21,382 nt of DNA from Candidatus Omnitrophota bacterium. Lineage in GTDB: Bacteria > Omnitrophota > Gorgyraeia > 2-01-FULL-45-10. Both the position numbers and the translations under genes were made by a program. Location: contig JAPLMG010000227.1 of NCBI GenBank assembly GCA_026387165.1, positions 1-21,382 on the forward strand, in the 5' to 3' direction. Under the pieces are notes generated by a model. The model worked only from the letters and a program-made list of their open reading frames with translations, was not told the origin of the DNA and did no database searches. Shown here in pieces: positions 6,255-14,184 of the stretch (positions are counted from its first letter, which is position 1; each line of letters opens with the position of its first letter).

Positions 6255-7232
6255 ATGCTCACAGCTAAATATTACAGCAATACCGATATCCGCCTGGAAG
6301 ATATACCCGTACCAAAAATAATGGACGGCGAGATCCTTGTCAAGGTGGCTGCCAGCGGGATCTGCGGCACGGATGTAATGGAGTGGTACCGCATCAAAAA
6401 GGCGCCGCGCGTCCTGGGCCACGAGATCGCCGGCACCATCGTCGAATCAAGATCCGCAAAATATACTCCCGGGCAAAAAGTCTTTGTAAGCCATCATGTC
6501 GCCTGCAATAAATGCAAATACTGCCTGTCGGGGAACCATACCGCCTGCGAAACTCTGCACGCGGGCAATTATGACCCCGGCGGGTACAGCGAATTTGTAA
6601 GGGTGCCCGGGATAAATGTTGAGAGCGGCGTGTATATCCTGCCTGAGCATCTTTCTTTTGCCGAAGCGACAATGATAGAACCTTTGGCGTGCGCGCTCAG
6701 GGGCCAAAAGGTTATCGATGTAAAAAGTGGGCAGATTATCATGGTGCTCGGCAGCGGCGTATCGGGGTTATTGAATATAATGGTTGCCGGCCTCACGGGC
6801 GCAAAGGTTATAGCGACGGACATAGATGAATATCGGCTTAAAAAGGCAAAAGAGTGCGGCGCCGATGAGGTTCTACGCGCTGAAAAAGCAGGCGAAGTCA
6901 GGGCCGATAAAATTATTATCTGCACCGCAGCGCTTTCGGCAATAGGTCAGGCCTTTAAATGCATCGACAGGAAGGGAACGATCCTGCTCTTCGCGATCCC
7001 CGATAAAAATATCGAAATTCCCACGGTAGATATGTGGAGAAACGAGATAACGATCACCTCTTCTTACGGCGCGGCCGGCGACGACCTTGCCCAGGCGTTG
7101 GAGATCATTTCGAGCGGCAAATTGGATATGGGACAATTGATAACCCACAGGCTCCCCTTGCGGAAGATACAGGAAGGATTCAGGCTGGTTGCCCAGGCTA
7201 AAGAGTCGCTTAAGGTCGTTCTGGAAATCTGA
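6255..7232 (+). CDS. Zinc-dependent alcohol/polyol dehydrogenase (MDR family)
   Basis: A 325-residue medium-chain dehydrogenase. Catalytic zinc ligands are C37 (GICGTD), H56/E57 (GHE) and E142 (EPLAC). The structural zinc site has C84, C87, C90 and C98 (ACNKCKYCLSGNHTAC). The Rossmann motif GSGVSG (166-171) is followed by an acidic residue at the end of the second strand (ATDID), which favours NAD over NADP. It should oxidise an alcohol or polyol to a carbonyl, or the reverse; the sorbitol/threonine dehydrogenase branch is the nearest, and the substrate is unknown. An in-frame ATG at 6240 adds MRKKG but sits in the repeat edge without an SD; I prefer 6255, with GAGG 9 nt upstream and the family-typical start MLTAKYY. 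Confidence 0.9.
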   Translation: MLTAKYYSNTDIRLEDIPVPKIMDGEILVKVAASGICGTDVMEWYRIKKAPRVLGHEIAGTIVESRSAKYTPGQKVFVSHHVACNKCKYCLSGNHTACETLHAGNYDPGGYSEFVRVPGINVESGVYILPEHLSFAEATMIEPLACALRGQKVIDVKSGQIIMVLGSGVSGLLNIMVAGLTGAKVIATDIDEYRLKKAKECGADEVLRAEKAGEVRADKIIICTAALSAIGQAFKCIDRKGTILLFAIPDKNIEIPTVDMWRNEITITSSYGAAGDDLAQALEIISSGKLDMGQLITHRLPLRKIQEGFRLVAQAKESLKVVLEI

Positions 7233-7259
7233 CCACATCAGTTAAATCCCGCTTGCCAA

Positions 7260-7283
7260 GCGGCTCATGCCGCCTTGATTTTT
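7260..7283 (+). terminator. Weak rho-independent terminator after the dehydrogenase
   Basis: A short GCGGC-TCAT-GCCGC hairpin is followed by CTTGATTTTTG. A competing hairpin CCGCTTGCCAAGCGG overlaps its left side. The stem is only 5 bp, so efficiency is doubtful. Confidence 0.35.
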
Positions 7284-7323
7284 GTCGTTCTTTACAGGAA
7301 CTGATCTGCCCCTAAGTTTACAT

Positions 7324-8988
7324 ATGAGCGAAAAGATGAAAAGCCTTATCAAGGAAAATCCAGATCCCGCACTCTTCCCCTCCTGGTTTGTTCGCGCGTT
7401 AATTTTTTCCAGAGCAATTGCCGCGCTCATTCTAGTCATGCTTTTTTTCTCAATGTTTTGTATAGATAGCATAATTCCTATTATAGAATCTAAATGCGCT
7501 CAGATGGGTACGTCGGGCGTTTGCCGCGCGATCGCGATATTTCGTATTTTTTATCATTCATACATCCCTCTCATTTTACTATTCATAACTTTAATTTGTT
7601 GCCGTTTAATCAACCTTCTCTTTACGAAACAAAATAAGTTCTGGATCTATGTCAGTGCTGTTGCGATTTTAAGTTATTTAGTCTTCGATCTTTTATTATT
7701 CAAGCTGCCCGCTTACTACATATTTATCTATGTAATCATAGGCATGCTGGTTTTAAAATTAAACGCGGTAAATTTAAGGGCTATTAATGCAACCAGCGGG
7801 CTATCATATTATCTTATCCTCATATTTTTTATCTTACTGCCTTTTATTGCTGAGCTGGTATTCCCTTCTTTTACGCTCTCCTTACTACGCAACAGTAAAA
7901 TGAAAATTTCTGATTATTTCAGAGGAGGTTTATGGGATAAGATCGTTTTTTATATAACATTAGGGATCAGCGTGAATATACTGATCTTTGCTTTCACATT
8001 CTACGGGATGGGCAGACATATAGCTCGTGAATCAGTTTCCGAAGCGCTATGCAGAAAGGCAGAAAAAATAGCAAATGGCAATTTTTACAGCATGCAAATC
8101 GACGCTGCCACCGACAGGCTTTTTGCCTGCGACATAGAACATTATTCATTAAAAGTTTTTGACTTAAGCGGACTAGATCCCGGTCCAAAGAAAATAAAAA
8201 AAATGCCCGCGGAATTACAGGATGTCAGATTGAACGAAGCAAAAAGAGAGCTCTATTATTTCGACAGAACGCGTGACATTATGCTTGTTTATGATGCTGA
8301 CTCTTTGCGGTTAAAACGACGATCGTCTTTTCCCTTTGAAGGCGGTTATAGCGCAAGAGTTTCTTTTGATAATAGATCCCATACAATAGCTGTTGCCAGA
8401 GAAAAAGACTATATGTGGATCATCGATATGGAGACTTTGCTCCCGGTGGAGCGCCTCGGAGCAGGAGATAGCAATGAGTTTATTATTTTTAATGAAAAAA
8501 GTAACAGATATATTTTATCGTATTTCAAAAGTTTTGATTTTATAAGACTCGTCTCTCCCGACGGCAAAGATATCCGGGAGATCAGGGCTAGGCGATACCA
8601 GGGCGGGCTTGCCGCTTCAAATAAAAATAATGAATTATACGTTGCGCTGCCTTTGAGGGGCGAAATATCTGTATATGACCTGAAGACATTTGCGTTAAAA
8701 CGTAAAATACCGACTGTCTTTGGGGTGCGGGGGATCGCCTGTGATGAGGAGAATAATATAATTGTTGCGGCAAGCATGTGCACAGGATATGTAGATGTAA
8801 TTGATCTGGGAACCGATAGGCGGATATCCCGGGATTTTGTGGGTTATTATCTCAGAGAAATATGCCTTAATTTACAAAAAGAGGAAGCTTTCATCTCATC
8901 AATATTCGGAGTTTATAGGCTAAGCTTGGAGCTTAAAAACAGGTATAAATATGATGATAAAAAGAGGCGCGAAGCAGCTATTAATTAA
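7324..8988 (+). CDS. Polytopic membrane protein with C-terminal beta-propeller-like domain
   Basis: I do not recognise the family. From the ATG at 7324 the protein has 554 residues. The first 225 or so hold about six hydrophobic helices (near 23-47, 75-93, 103-121, 123-143, 155-177 and 200-222). The remaining 330 show repeating strands of the YVTN/NHL-propeller kind (RLFACDIEHYSLKVFDL, ELYYFDRTRDIMLVYD, ELYVALPLRGEISVYDL, IIVAASMCTGYVDVIDL), probably outside the cytoplasmic membrane. An in-frame TTG at 7282 is rejected because the added residues look random and have no SD; the SD at 7324 is also poor. The gene is visibly AT-richer than its neighbours and overlaps the next gene by 38 bp, so the two probably form a transferred pair. 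Confidence 0.75.
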   Translation: MSEKMKSLIKENPDPALFPSWFVRALIFSRAIAALILVMLFFSMFCIDSIIPIIESKCAQMGTSGVCRAIAIFRIFYHSYIPLILLFITLICCRLINLLFTKQNKFWIYVSAVAILSYLVFDLLLFKLPAYYIFIYVIIGMLVLKLNAVNLRAINATSGLSYYLILIFFILLPFIAELVFPSFTLSLLRNSKMKISDYFRGGLWDKIVFYITLGISVNILIFAFTFYGMGRHIARESVSEALCRKAEKIANGNFYSMQIDAATDRLFACDIEHYSLKVFDLSGLDPGPKKIKKMPAELQDVRLNEAKRELYYFDRTRDIMLVYDADSLRLKRRSSFPFEGGYSARVSFDNRSHTIAVAREKDYMWIIDMETLLPVERLGAGDSNEFIIFNEKSNRYILSYFKSFDFIRLVSPDGKDIREIRARRYQGGLAASNKNNELYVALPLRGEISVYDLKTFALKRKIPTVFGVRGIACDEENNIIVAASMCTGYVDVIDLGTDRRISRDFVGYYLREICLNLQKEEAFISSIFGVYRLSLELKNRYKYDDKKRREAAIN

Positions 8989-10486
8989 TGTGTTGATCTC
9001 CGGGATCAGCGTTCTGCTGCTATTGGTATCGCTGGAATTTATATTGAGAGCATATTGTCGCTTGAATAATACCGGAAATGAAGTATCTCTTATTCCTGAA
9101 GGCAAGGTCTCGGATAAAACTTTCAATATTTACTATTTTGGCGGTTCGACAATGGTTGGAGAACCCTACAATGATTCGCTCTCTATTCCCAAGCTGGTCA
9201 GCTATATGCTTGATCACAAGGTGCTGGATAAAGATATCCGCCATATAAATACGGCAGCTTGCGGTCAAGATTTTCAAGATGCGCTCGAGAAATTAAGATC
9301 GGTCTTGAAGAAAAAGGATATTTATTATCCGTCCCTGTGCGTTATTTACAGCGGGCATAATGAATTTTTAAGATATCATGAGGTATACGGGTTCGCGTCT
9401 TTACGCTGTAACTACAATTATGCCATAGAGCTCATTACAAAATATTCATTTCTGGCGACTGCGATCGTTAATAGGCTTATACCAAAGCGGTACCGCTTGG
9501 AAATTGACGAAAGAAAATTTTTCGATCACCCTCCTTATGCAATAAGCGACAACCGGGGAACCATTGACAGGTATGGAGCTGAAATTGCTGAAGCCATCAA
9601 ACTGTTACGCAAGTATAATGTTCCTTGTATTATCTCGACCGTGGCAGGGAACTACTCTGCCTTTGAGCCGAACAGGTCTGTATTCCGAGGGAATGATAAG
9701 GATAAGATAGAATTTAAACGGCTTATGGACAGCGGGAATAAAGCGCAGTTAAGGGGAATGTTCGCCGAAGCGATAACTTACTATCTTAAAGCGCTCTCCC
9801 TTTGCGATAGTTTTGCGGAAACACATTACCGGCTGGGAAAGTGTTATAAGATGCTCGGCGATCATGAAAAAGCATGGCAAGAATATCAAAAAGCTATTGA
9901 CGATGATGGAATGCCTGTCAGGGCCACAGGAGCGCAGAATAATTTTATCAAAGCGATCCCTGAAGACAATGTCATATTTACGGTTGACGCGGTTAAATAC
10001 TTAAGAGAAAATGCCAAAGACGGAATTATCGGACTTAACTTAATGATAGATGACGCCCATCCTAACCTTAATGGGTATATCTTGATATCGCAGCTTATCG
10101 CGGAGAAGATAAAGCAAATATTCAACGAGACAAGGCAGATACGCTCTCTTTCGGAAGATGAGGCCAAGGATAAATTTTCTATTGACCGGGCCAAGATGTT
10201 TGAAGTCCATATAAGCCGTGGACGATTGTTCGCCAAGCTCTCAACCTGGCGCTATGACCCGGCTGAAAGATTAGATATGGCCGAATCGCATTTTTCCAGA
10301 GCAATGGCTATTGATAGCTCGCTATATGACCCGTATTTTGGATTGGCGATCTGCAGTTTCTTGCGAAAAAATACTTCTCAGGCAGAAAAATATCTATCTC
10401 AAGCGAGAGCAATAGGCCCTGAAGAAGTAAACGAAAATTTAAAGGACTTCTATATCAAACAAATTATAAAGCGCGCTTATCATTAA
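8951..10486 (+). CDS. Membrane-anchored SGNH/GDSL-like hydrolase with TPR segments
   Basis: The 511-residue protein has one N-terminal membrane segment (about 11-33). An SGNH fold follows: block I FGGST (nucleophile S66), block III SGHNEF (N137) and block V DDAHPNLNGY (D367 or D368, H370). TPR-like helices are inserted inside the hydrolase domain (about 259-320: AEAITYYLKALSL, YRLGKCYKMLGDHEKA), and more occur at the C-terminus (about 435-500). The SGNH family includes esterases, lipases and O-acetyl transferases or esterases of polysaccharides. With the anchor it likely acts outside the membrane on an acylated glycan or lipid, but this is inference. The start overlaps the previous gene by 38 bp; ATG 8954 is equally possible. 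The gene is AT-rich like its partner. Confidence 0.8.
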   Translation: MMIKRGAKQLLINVLISGISVLLLLVSLEFILRAYCRLNNTGNEVSLIPEGKVSDKTFNIYYFGGSTMVGEPYNDSLSIPKLVSYMLDHKVLDKDIRHINTAACGQDFQDALEKLRSVLKKKDIYYPSLCVIYSGHNEFLRYHEVYGFASLRCNYNYAIELITKYSFLATAIVNRLIPKRYRLEIDERKFFDHPPYAISDNRGTIDRYGAEIAEAIKLLRKYNVPCIISTVAGNYSAFEPNRSVFRGNDKDKIEFKRLMDSGNKAQLRGMFAEAITYYLKALSLCDSFAETHYRLGKCYKMLGDHEKAWQEYQKAIDDDGMPVRATGAQNNFIKAIPEDNVIFTVDAVKYLRENAKDGIIGLNLMIDDAHPNLNGYILISQLIAEKIKQIFNETRQIRSLSEDEAKDKFSIDRAKMFEVHISRGRLFAKLSTWRYDPAERLDMAESHFSRAMAIDSSLYDPYFGLAICSFLRKNTSQAEKYLSQARAIGPEEVNENLKDFYIKQIIKRAYH

Positions 10487-10539
10487 AACAATTCGGAACA
10501 ACAGAGCGCTTATCACTATAGCGGTAAACGGCGATGATG

Positions 10540-10638
10540 TTGATCCTTCGGCCCTTCGACAGGCTCAGGGCCGATGGTGAGTAAAGTCGAACCATCGGCA
10601 AAAGCTCAGGATCAATGGTGAGCGTAGTCGAACCATTG
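10540..10638. repeat. Nested inverted repeats of the CCTTCGACAGGCTCAGG family
   Basis: Outer arms TTGATCCT (10540-10547) and AGGATCAA (10608-10615) enclose GCCCT/AGGGC (10551-10555/10567-10571) and GCCGATGGT/ACCATCGGC (10570-10578/10591-10599). A CAATGGT/ACCATTG hairpin (10613-10619/10632-10638) follows. The same words occur at 5170 and 6120-6240. No gene is seen in 10487-10731. Confidence 0.8.
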
Positions 10639-10665
10639 ACTTTGCATGTCGTGATATGTTATCAT
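10636..10665 (+). promoter_or_regulatory. Promoter candidate for hisG
   Basis: TTGACT (10636-10641) and TATCAT (10660-10665) each match the sigma70 consensus at 5 of 6, with 18-bp spacing. The -35 is formed by the end of the repeat hairpin at 10613-10638. Transcription would begin near 10672, just before the perfect palindrome at 10680. Confidence 0.45.
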
Positions 10666-10679
10666 GTACGGACTCCCTA

Positions 10680-10707
10680 AGCAGGGCACACTTAAGTGTG
10701 CCCTGCT
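10680..10707. promoter_or_regulatory. 28-bp perfect palindrome in the hisG leader
   Basis: The two halves AGCAGGGCACACTT and AAGTGTGCCCTGCT are exact inverted complements with no loop. It would form a strong hairpin 25 nt before the hisG start, or could be a dimeric operator. A related AGTAGGGCAGG hairpin occurs at 17998, which suggests a repeat family rather than a hisG-specific site. Confidence 0.7.
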
Positions 10708-10731
10708 ACTATGGATAAAAAAGGAAACGAT

Positions 10732-11616
10732 ATGGCAGATATTTTAAAGAAACTTAAATTAGGGCTCCCTAAGGGCAGCCTTCAGGAGGCGACGGTCAGA
10801 TTGTTTAAAAAGGCCGGCTTCACGATAGGCATAAGTGAAAGATCGTATTTTCCTTCAGTGGACGACGAGGAGATAGAGGCCATACTATTCAGGGCTCAGG
10901 AGATGTCAAGGTATGTTGAGGACGGTATCCTCGATGCCGGCATCACAGGGAACGACTGGATATTAGAGAACTCGTCGAATGTCGTCAGGGCGGCGGAACT
11001 TATATACGCTAAGCAGAGCATGAGGTCCGTCAGGTGGGTTCTCGCGGTGCCGCAGGATTCGAAGGTCAGGAGCGTGAAGGACCTGAACGGCAAGAGGATA
11101 GCCACAGAGCTCGTGAATGTTACCAAAAATTACCTTAAGAAGAATAAGGTTAGGGCCAAAGTGGAGTTCAGCTGGGGCGCTACAGAGGTCAAGGCCATCA
11201 TAGGAATAGACGCGATAGTGGAAGTTACCGAGACCGGCTCCTCTCTCAGAGCGAATAATTTAAGAGAGGTTGCGACCGTATGTGAATCTACGACGCAGCT
11301 TATAGCCAATAGAAAAAGCTGGTTGAATCCGTGGAAGAGGGCGAAGATAGAGAACATGGCCATGCTTCTGAAGGGGGCCATTCTGGCCGAGGAGAAGGTG
11401 GGTTTGAAGATGAACGTCGCCAGGAAAGACCTGAAGGTTGTGTTGGCGCTCCTCCCGGCGATGAAGATGCCCACGGTATCGACGCTTTCGGACCCGAATT
11501 GGTGCGATGTGGATACGATCATCGATGAAAAGACGGCTAAAAGAATAATCCCGGAATTGAAGAGAGCGGGCGCAGAGGGCATTATAGAGTACCCGTTGAA
11601 TAAAGTGATATACTAA
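10732..11616 (+). CDS. hisG: ATP phosphoribosyltransferase, long form
   Basis: Catalyses the first step of histidine synthesis, joining ATP and PRPP to give phosphoribosyl-ATP. Seen: the N-terminal LGLPKGSLQEAT motif, the DAGITGNDWI segment, the PRPP-binding region with VEVTETGSSLRANNL, and a C-terminal regulatory domain (about the last 75 residues, ending AEGIIEYPLNKVIY) marking the long, histidine-inhibited form that does not need HisZ. The length of 294 residues fits. Frames with GTG at 10696 or ATG at 10711 are open, but AAAGGA 6 nt before 10732 and the family start support MADILKK. No other his genes are in the window, so hisG stands alone here. Confidence 0.95.
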   Translation: MADILKKLKLGLPKGSLQEATVRLFKKAGFTIGISERSYFPSVDDEEIEAILFRAQEMSRYVEDGILDAGITGNDWILENSSNVVRAAELIYAKQSMRSVRWVLAVPQDSKVRSVKDLNGKRIATELVNVTKNYLKKNKVRAKVEFSWGATEVKAIIGIDAIVEVTETGSSLRANNLREVATVCESTTQLIANRKSWLNPWKRAKIENMAMLLKGAILAEEKVGLKMNVARKDLKVVLALLPAMKMPTVSTLSDPNWCDVDTIIDEKTAKRIIPELKRAGAEGIIEYPLNKVIY

Positions 11617-11617
11617 A

Positions 11618-11703
11618 GCTTGTTGCGTTTATAGTGTTGGTAGCGTTTGTTGGGTTCAGCTCGAAACGCCACAAACACTGAGAGCCCAAAAAACGCCATA
11701 AAC
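11618..11703. repeat. Nonamer tandem-repeat hairpin 1 (GTTTRTTGN)
   Basis: Four 9-bp units related to GTTTGTTGN run from 11618 to 11653. After a 14-base centre, four 9-bp units of the complementary type (GCCACAAAC ... GCCATAAAC) run from 11668 to 11703. The arms can fold back on each other imperfectly. It fills the gap between hisG and the small basic-protein gene. Confidence 0.75.
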
Positions 11704-11728
11704 GAAATGATTGTTAGGGGGTGACAAT

Positions 11729-11818
11729 ATGCCGTGCGGAAGGAAGAGAAAAAGGGCGAAGATGGCGAAGCATAAAAGAAAAAAGAGGATGAGAAGAGAT
11801 CGCCATAAGAAGAAATAG
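11729..11818 (+). CDS. COX24/AURKAIP1-type small basic protein (29 aa)
   Basis: The 29-residue protein MPCGRKRKRAKMAKHKRKKR... ends in RDRHKKK. It carries the KMxKHKxKK...RHKKK pattern of the COX24/AURKAIP1 family. Mitochondrial members (mS38) are small-subunit ribosomal proteins, and bacterial members of about 30 residues are annotated as hypothetical or ribosome-linked. An almost perfect SD (AGGGGGTG, 11716-11723) lies 5 nt before the ATG, arguing for strong translation. More than half of the residues are Lys or Arg, consistent with rRNA binding. The next frame overlaps its end, so the TPR gene may be translationally coupled to it. Confidence 0.85.
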   Translation: MPCGRKRKRAKMAKHKRKKRMRRDRHKKK

Positions 11819-11903
11819 CAGCATCACAGTCGTTATCATAATTGCCGCGCTTTGTTTTTTAAGCAGTTCCGAAGCGGCGCGCGATGTATCGTCAAAAGGG
11901 GAA

Positions 11904-13247
11904 GTGTCGTCCGGAGACTTCAGGACACAGATGAAGAGAAGCGCTCCGGACGCCTCCTCCAAGGCGCTTGCCCATTATGCGATGGGCATTATTTGTGATA
12001 ATGAGGGCAGGCCGGACGAAGCCGTCCGCGAGTATAAAGCGGCGCTGGCCCTTGAACCCAAGGTGAGCTATCTGCACTCCAGGCTCGGCGCGGACTTTTT
12101 TTTGGCTAAGGATATAAATAAGGCGGTCGAAGAGTTCAAGGCCGCTAAATCTCTCGATCCCAACGATACAAAACCGAGATTTTTGCTTGCGCTTGCCTAC
12201 ACGGCATTAAACAAGTACGACCTCGCTCAAAAAGAGTATGAGGATGTCGTCCGGCTCAATCCGAACGATATAGCGGCATTAGGCTCTTTGGCAGACCTCC
12301 TCGTGGTGCAGGAGAAGATGACGGACGCCGTCGGGATCTACGAGAAATTGGTAGAGAAGGAGAAGTCGTCGAGCCTTTTGTACTTTAACCTCGGCGTTAT
12401 CTACTCGAGGCTCGGCAAGCTGGATCAGGCTGTCGCGATGTTGAATAAGGTGACAGCATTGGAACCGGATTATCTTGAGGCGTACATAGGCTTAGGCGTG
12501 CTCTGCGAGATGAAGAAAGATCTCCCCGGGGCTATCTCTAATTTTGAAAAAGCGCTAAGAATAGACCCTCTCAACATAAAGGCGTATTACTCTTTAGGTA
12601 ATTTGTACTACCGCGTGAAAAGGATAGATGACGCATCGCATCAATACGAACTTTTAGTAAAATTAAACCCGAAAGACCTTGAAGCTTATATACAATGGTC
12701 CGGGATATACATAAGGGATAAGAGGCCTAAGGAAGCGGCAGCGGTTTTAAATAGAGTTCTTTCAGAGGGCATCAAGGATACGTCTCTGTATCTTGCGCTC
12801 GGGTACGCGTACGGCGCGGATTCGCGTGACGCAGATGCGCTAAAATACTACAGGATGGCTCTCGAGATGAGCCCGGACAGCGCGTTAGTTCGCTTTCATC
12901 TGGGCGCGTATTATGATAAGATAAAGGAGCGCCCTCTTGCTGTAAGCGAGTTTCGCGAAGCGATAAGGCTCGATCCGAAATTTTCGGACGCGTATAACTA
13001 TCTTGGGTATATGTACGCCGAGGAAGGTTCGAACCTGAACGAAGCGGTGGTACTCATAAAGAAAGCGCTTGAGCTTGAGCCGGCCAACGGCGCGTATATT
13101 GATTCGCTCGGCTGGGTATATTTTCAAGACGGCAAGTTCAGCGAGGCGTTGGTGGAGCTGGAGAAGGCGGCGAAACTTGAGCCGTCCGATCCCGAGATAA
13201 AAGAGCATTTGAAGAGAGCGAAAGAGAAATTAAAAAAGAAGAAATAG
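11904..13247 (+). CDS. TPR-repeat protein, probably exported
   Basis: From the first conventional start (GTG 11904) the protein has 447 residues, made of about eleven consecutive TPR units (e.g. AHYAMGIICDNEGRPDEAVR, LGNLYYRVKRIDDASHQYE, LGWVYFQDGKFSEALVELE). It ends in a Lys-rich tail. The real start is probably upstream. The same frame is open from 11793 and encodes a good signal peptide (RRNSSITVVIIIAALCFL, then SSSEAA) at about 11808-11879, but without an ATG, GTG or TTG before it; only ATC (11799) and ATA (11805) are available. TPRs bind proteins; periplasmic TPR proteins often organise envelope complexes. The stop lies 3 nt before the transketolase gene, suggesting coupling. Confidence 0.88.
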   Translation: MSSGDFRTQMKRSAPDASSKALAHYAMGIICDNEGRPDEAVREYKAALALEPKVSYLHSRLGADFFLAKDINKAVEEFKAAKSLDPNDTKPRFLLALAYTALNKYDLAQKEYEDVVRLNPNDIAALGSLADLLVVQEKMTDAVGIYEKLVEKEKSSSLLYFNLGVIYSRLGKLDQAVAMLNKVTALEPDYLEAYIGLGVLCEMKKDLPGAISNFEKALRIDPLNIKAYYSLGNLYYRVKRIDDASHQYELLVKLNPKDLEAYIQWSGIYIRDKRPKEAAAVLNRVLSEGIKDTSLYLALGYAYGADSRDADALKYYRMALEMSPDSALVRFHLGAYYDKIKERPLAVSEFREAIRLDPKFSDAYNYLGYMYAEEGSNLNEAVVLIKKALELEPANGAYIDSLGWVYFQDGKFSEALVELEKAAKLEPSDPEIKEHLKRAKEKLKKKK

Positions 13248-13250
13248 AAG

Positions 13251-14087
13251 ATGGCGCAAAAACCGGATATAAAAGAACTCAAGAAGAAGGCGATCGGGAT
13301 CCGCAAGGATCTCCTGAAGATGCTGACGCTCGCCGGATCCGGACATACCGGCGGAAGTTTATCGATAGTCGACATATTGATCGCGTTGTATTACTACGGG
13401 ATGCGTAATGACCCAAAGAATCCGCAATGGCCCGGACGGGACAGGTTCCTGCTCTCCAAAGGGCACGCATGTCCGGCGCTGTATGCCGTCTTAGCGAAAA
13501 AAGGTTATTTCGATAAAGAAGATCTTTGGGGTTTGAGAAAACTTGGAAGCAAGTTACAGGGCCATCCGCAAATGGGGCTTGCCGGAATAGAGATATCGAG
13601 CGGTTCTCTCGGACAGGGGCTTTCTATAGCCAACGGCATGGCTCTCGCGGCGCGCCTTGACAAGTCGGATACAAGAATATACTGCCTCATGGGCGACGGT
13701 GAGACAAATGAGGGCCAGGTATGGGAAGCAGCCATGACCGCATCCCACTATAAATTGGACAATGTATGCGCCATCATAGATTACAACAAGCTTCAGATAG
13801 ACGGATTCTGCTGCGAAGTCAAAGATATGGGCGCGTATTTAGATAAATGGAAGGATTTTGGATGGAACGTGATAGAGACGGACGGCCATGACATAGAGAA
13901 GCTTATGGCCGCGTTCGATAAGGCCAAAACCGTCAAGGGAATGCCGACGGTAATAGTCGCCCATACCATAAAAGGCAGGGGCGTTTCGTTCGTAGAGAAT
14001 AAAGTAGAGTGGCATGGCATAGCGCCTAAGGCCGAAGAGTGCGAGCGCGCTATAAAAGAGTTGGACAATGAGCTAGAGAAACTTTAG
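13251..14087 (+). CDS. Transketolase, N-terminal (TPP-binding) subunit
   Basis: The 278-residue protein matches the TPP-binding half of transketolase. Seen: GSGHTGGSLS near residue 30 (H32), SKGHACPALY (69-78), SSGSLGQGLSIANG (116-129), and the TPP/magnesium motif GDGETNEGQVWEA ending in the IIDYNK segment (148-180). It must pair with the C-terminal subunit, encoded at 16920-17876, to form the active enzyme that moves two-carbon units in the pentose phosphate pathway. The two halves are separated by the FtsH-like and lipoprotein genes, whereas split transketolase genes are usually adjacent. It starts 3 nt after the TPR gene. The stop codon is part of the nonamer repeat that follows. Confidence 0.93.
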   Translation: MAQKPDIKELKKKAIGIRKDLLKMLTLAGSGHTGGSLSIVDILIALYYYGMRNDPKNPQWPGRDRFLLSKGHACPALYAVLAKKGYFDKEDLWGLRKLGSKLQGHPQMGLAGIEISSGSLGQGLSIANGMALAARLDKSDTRIYCLMGDGETNEGQVWEAAMTASHYKLDNVCAIIDYNKLQIDGFCCEVKDMGAYLDKWKDFGWNVIETDGHDIEKLMAAFDKAKTVKGMPTVIVAHTIKGRGVSFVENKVEWHGIAPKAEECERAIKELDNELEKL

Positions 14088-14166
14088 TTTGTTGTGTTTG
14101 TTGGGTTGGTTGGGTTTGTTGCGTCTGGCGGGTTTTAACGCAATAAACACCATAAACTCAACGCAG
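14087..14166. repeat. Nonamer tandem-repeat hairpin 2 (GTTTGTTGN)
   Basis: Units GTTTGTTGT, GTTTGTTGG, GTTGGTTGG and GTTTGTTGC run without gaps from 14087 to 14122. Complementary-type units (GCAATAAAC, ACCATAAAC, TCAACGCAG) run from 14140 to 14166. The first base is the last base of the transketolase stop codon, and the SD of the FtsH-like gene begins about 8 bases after the right end. Confidence 0.78.
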
Positions 14167-14184
14167 CTATTACAAGGAGAAAAA

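Noticed and set aside
7282..7323. TTG start adding 14 residues to the membrane-protein gene
   Set aside because: No SD, and the added residues come from terminator-like spacer DNA; ATG 7324 is more natural.
10696..10731. GTG/ATG starts upstream in hisG
   Set aside because: The GTG is inside the palindrome and neither start has an SD; 10732 has AAAGGA and the family N-terminus.
14089..14184. 32-residue N-terminal extension of the FtsH-like protein
   Set aside because: It translates the nonamer repeat hairpin; the SD and normal FtsH start are at 14185.
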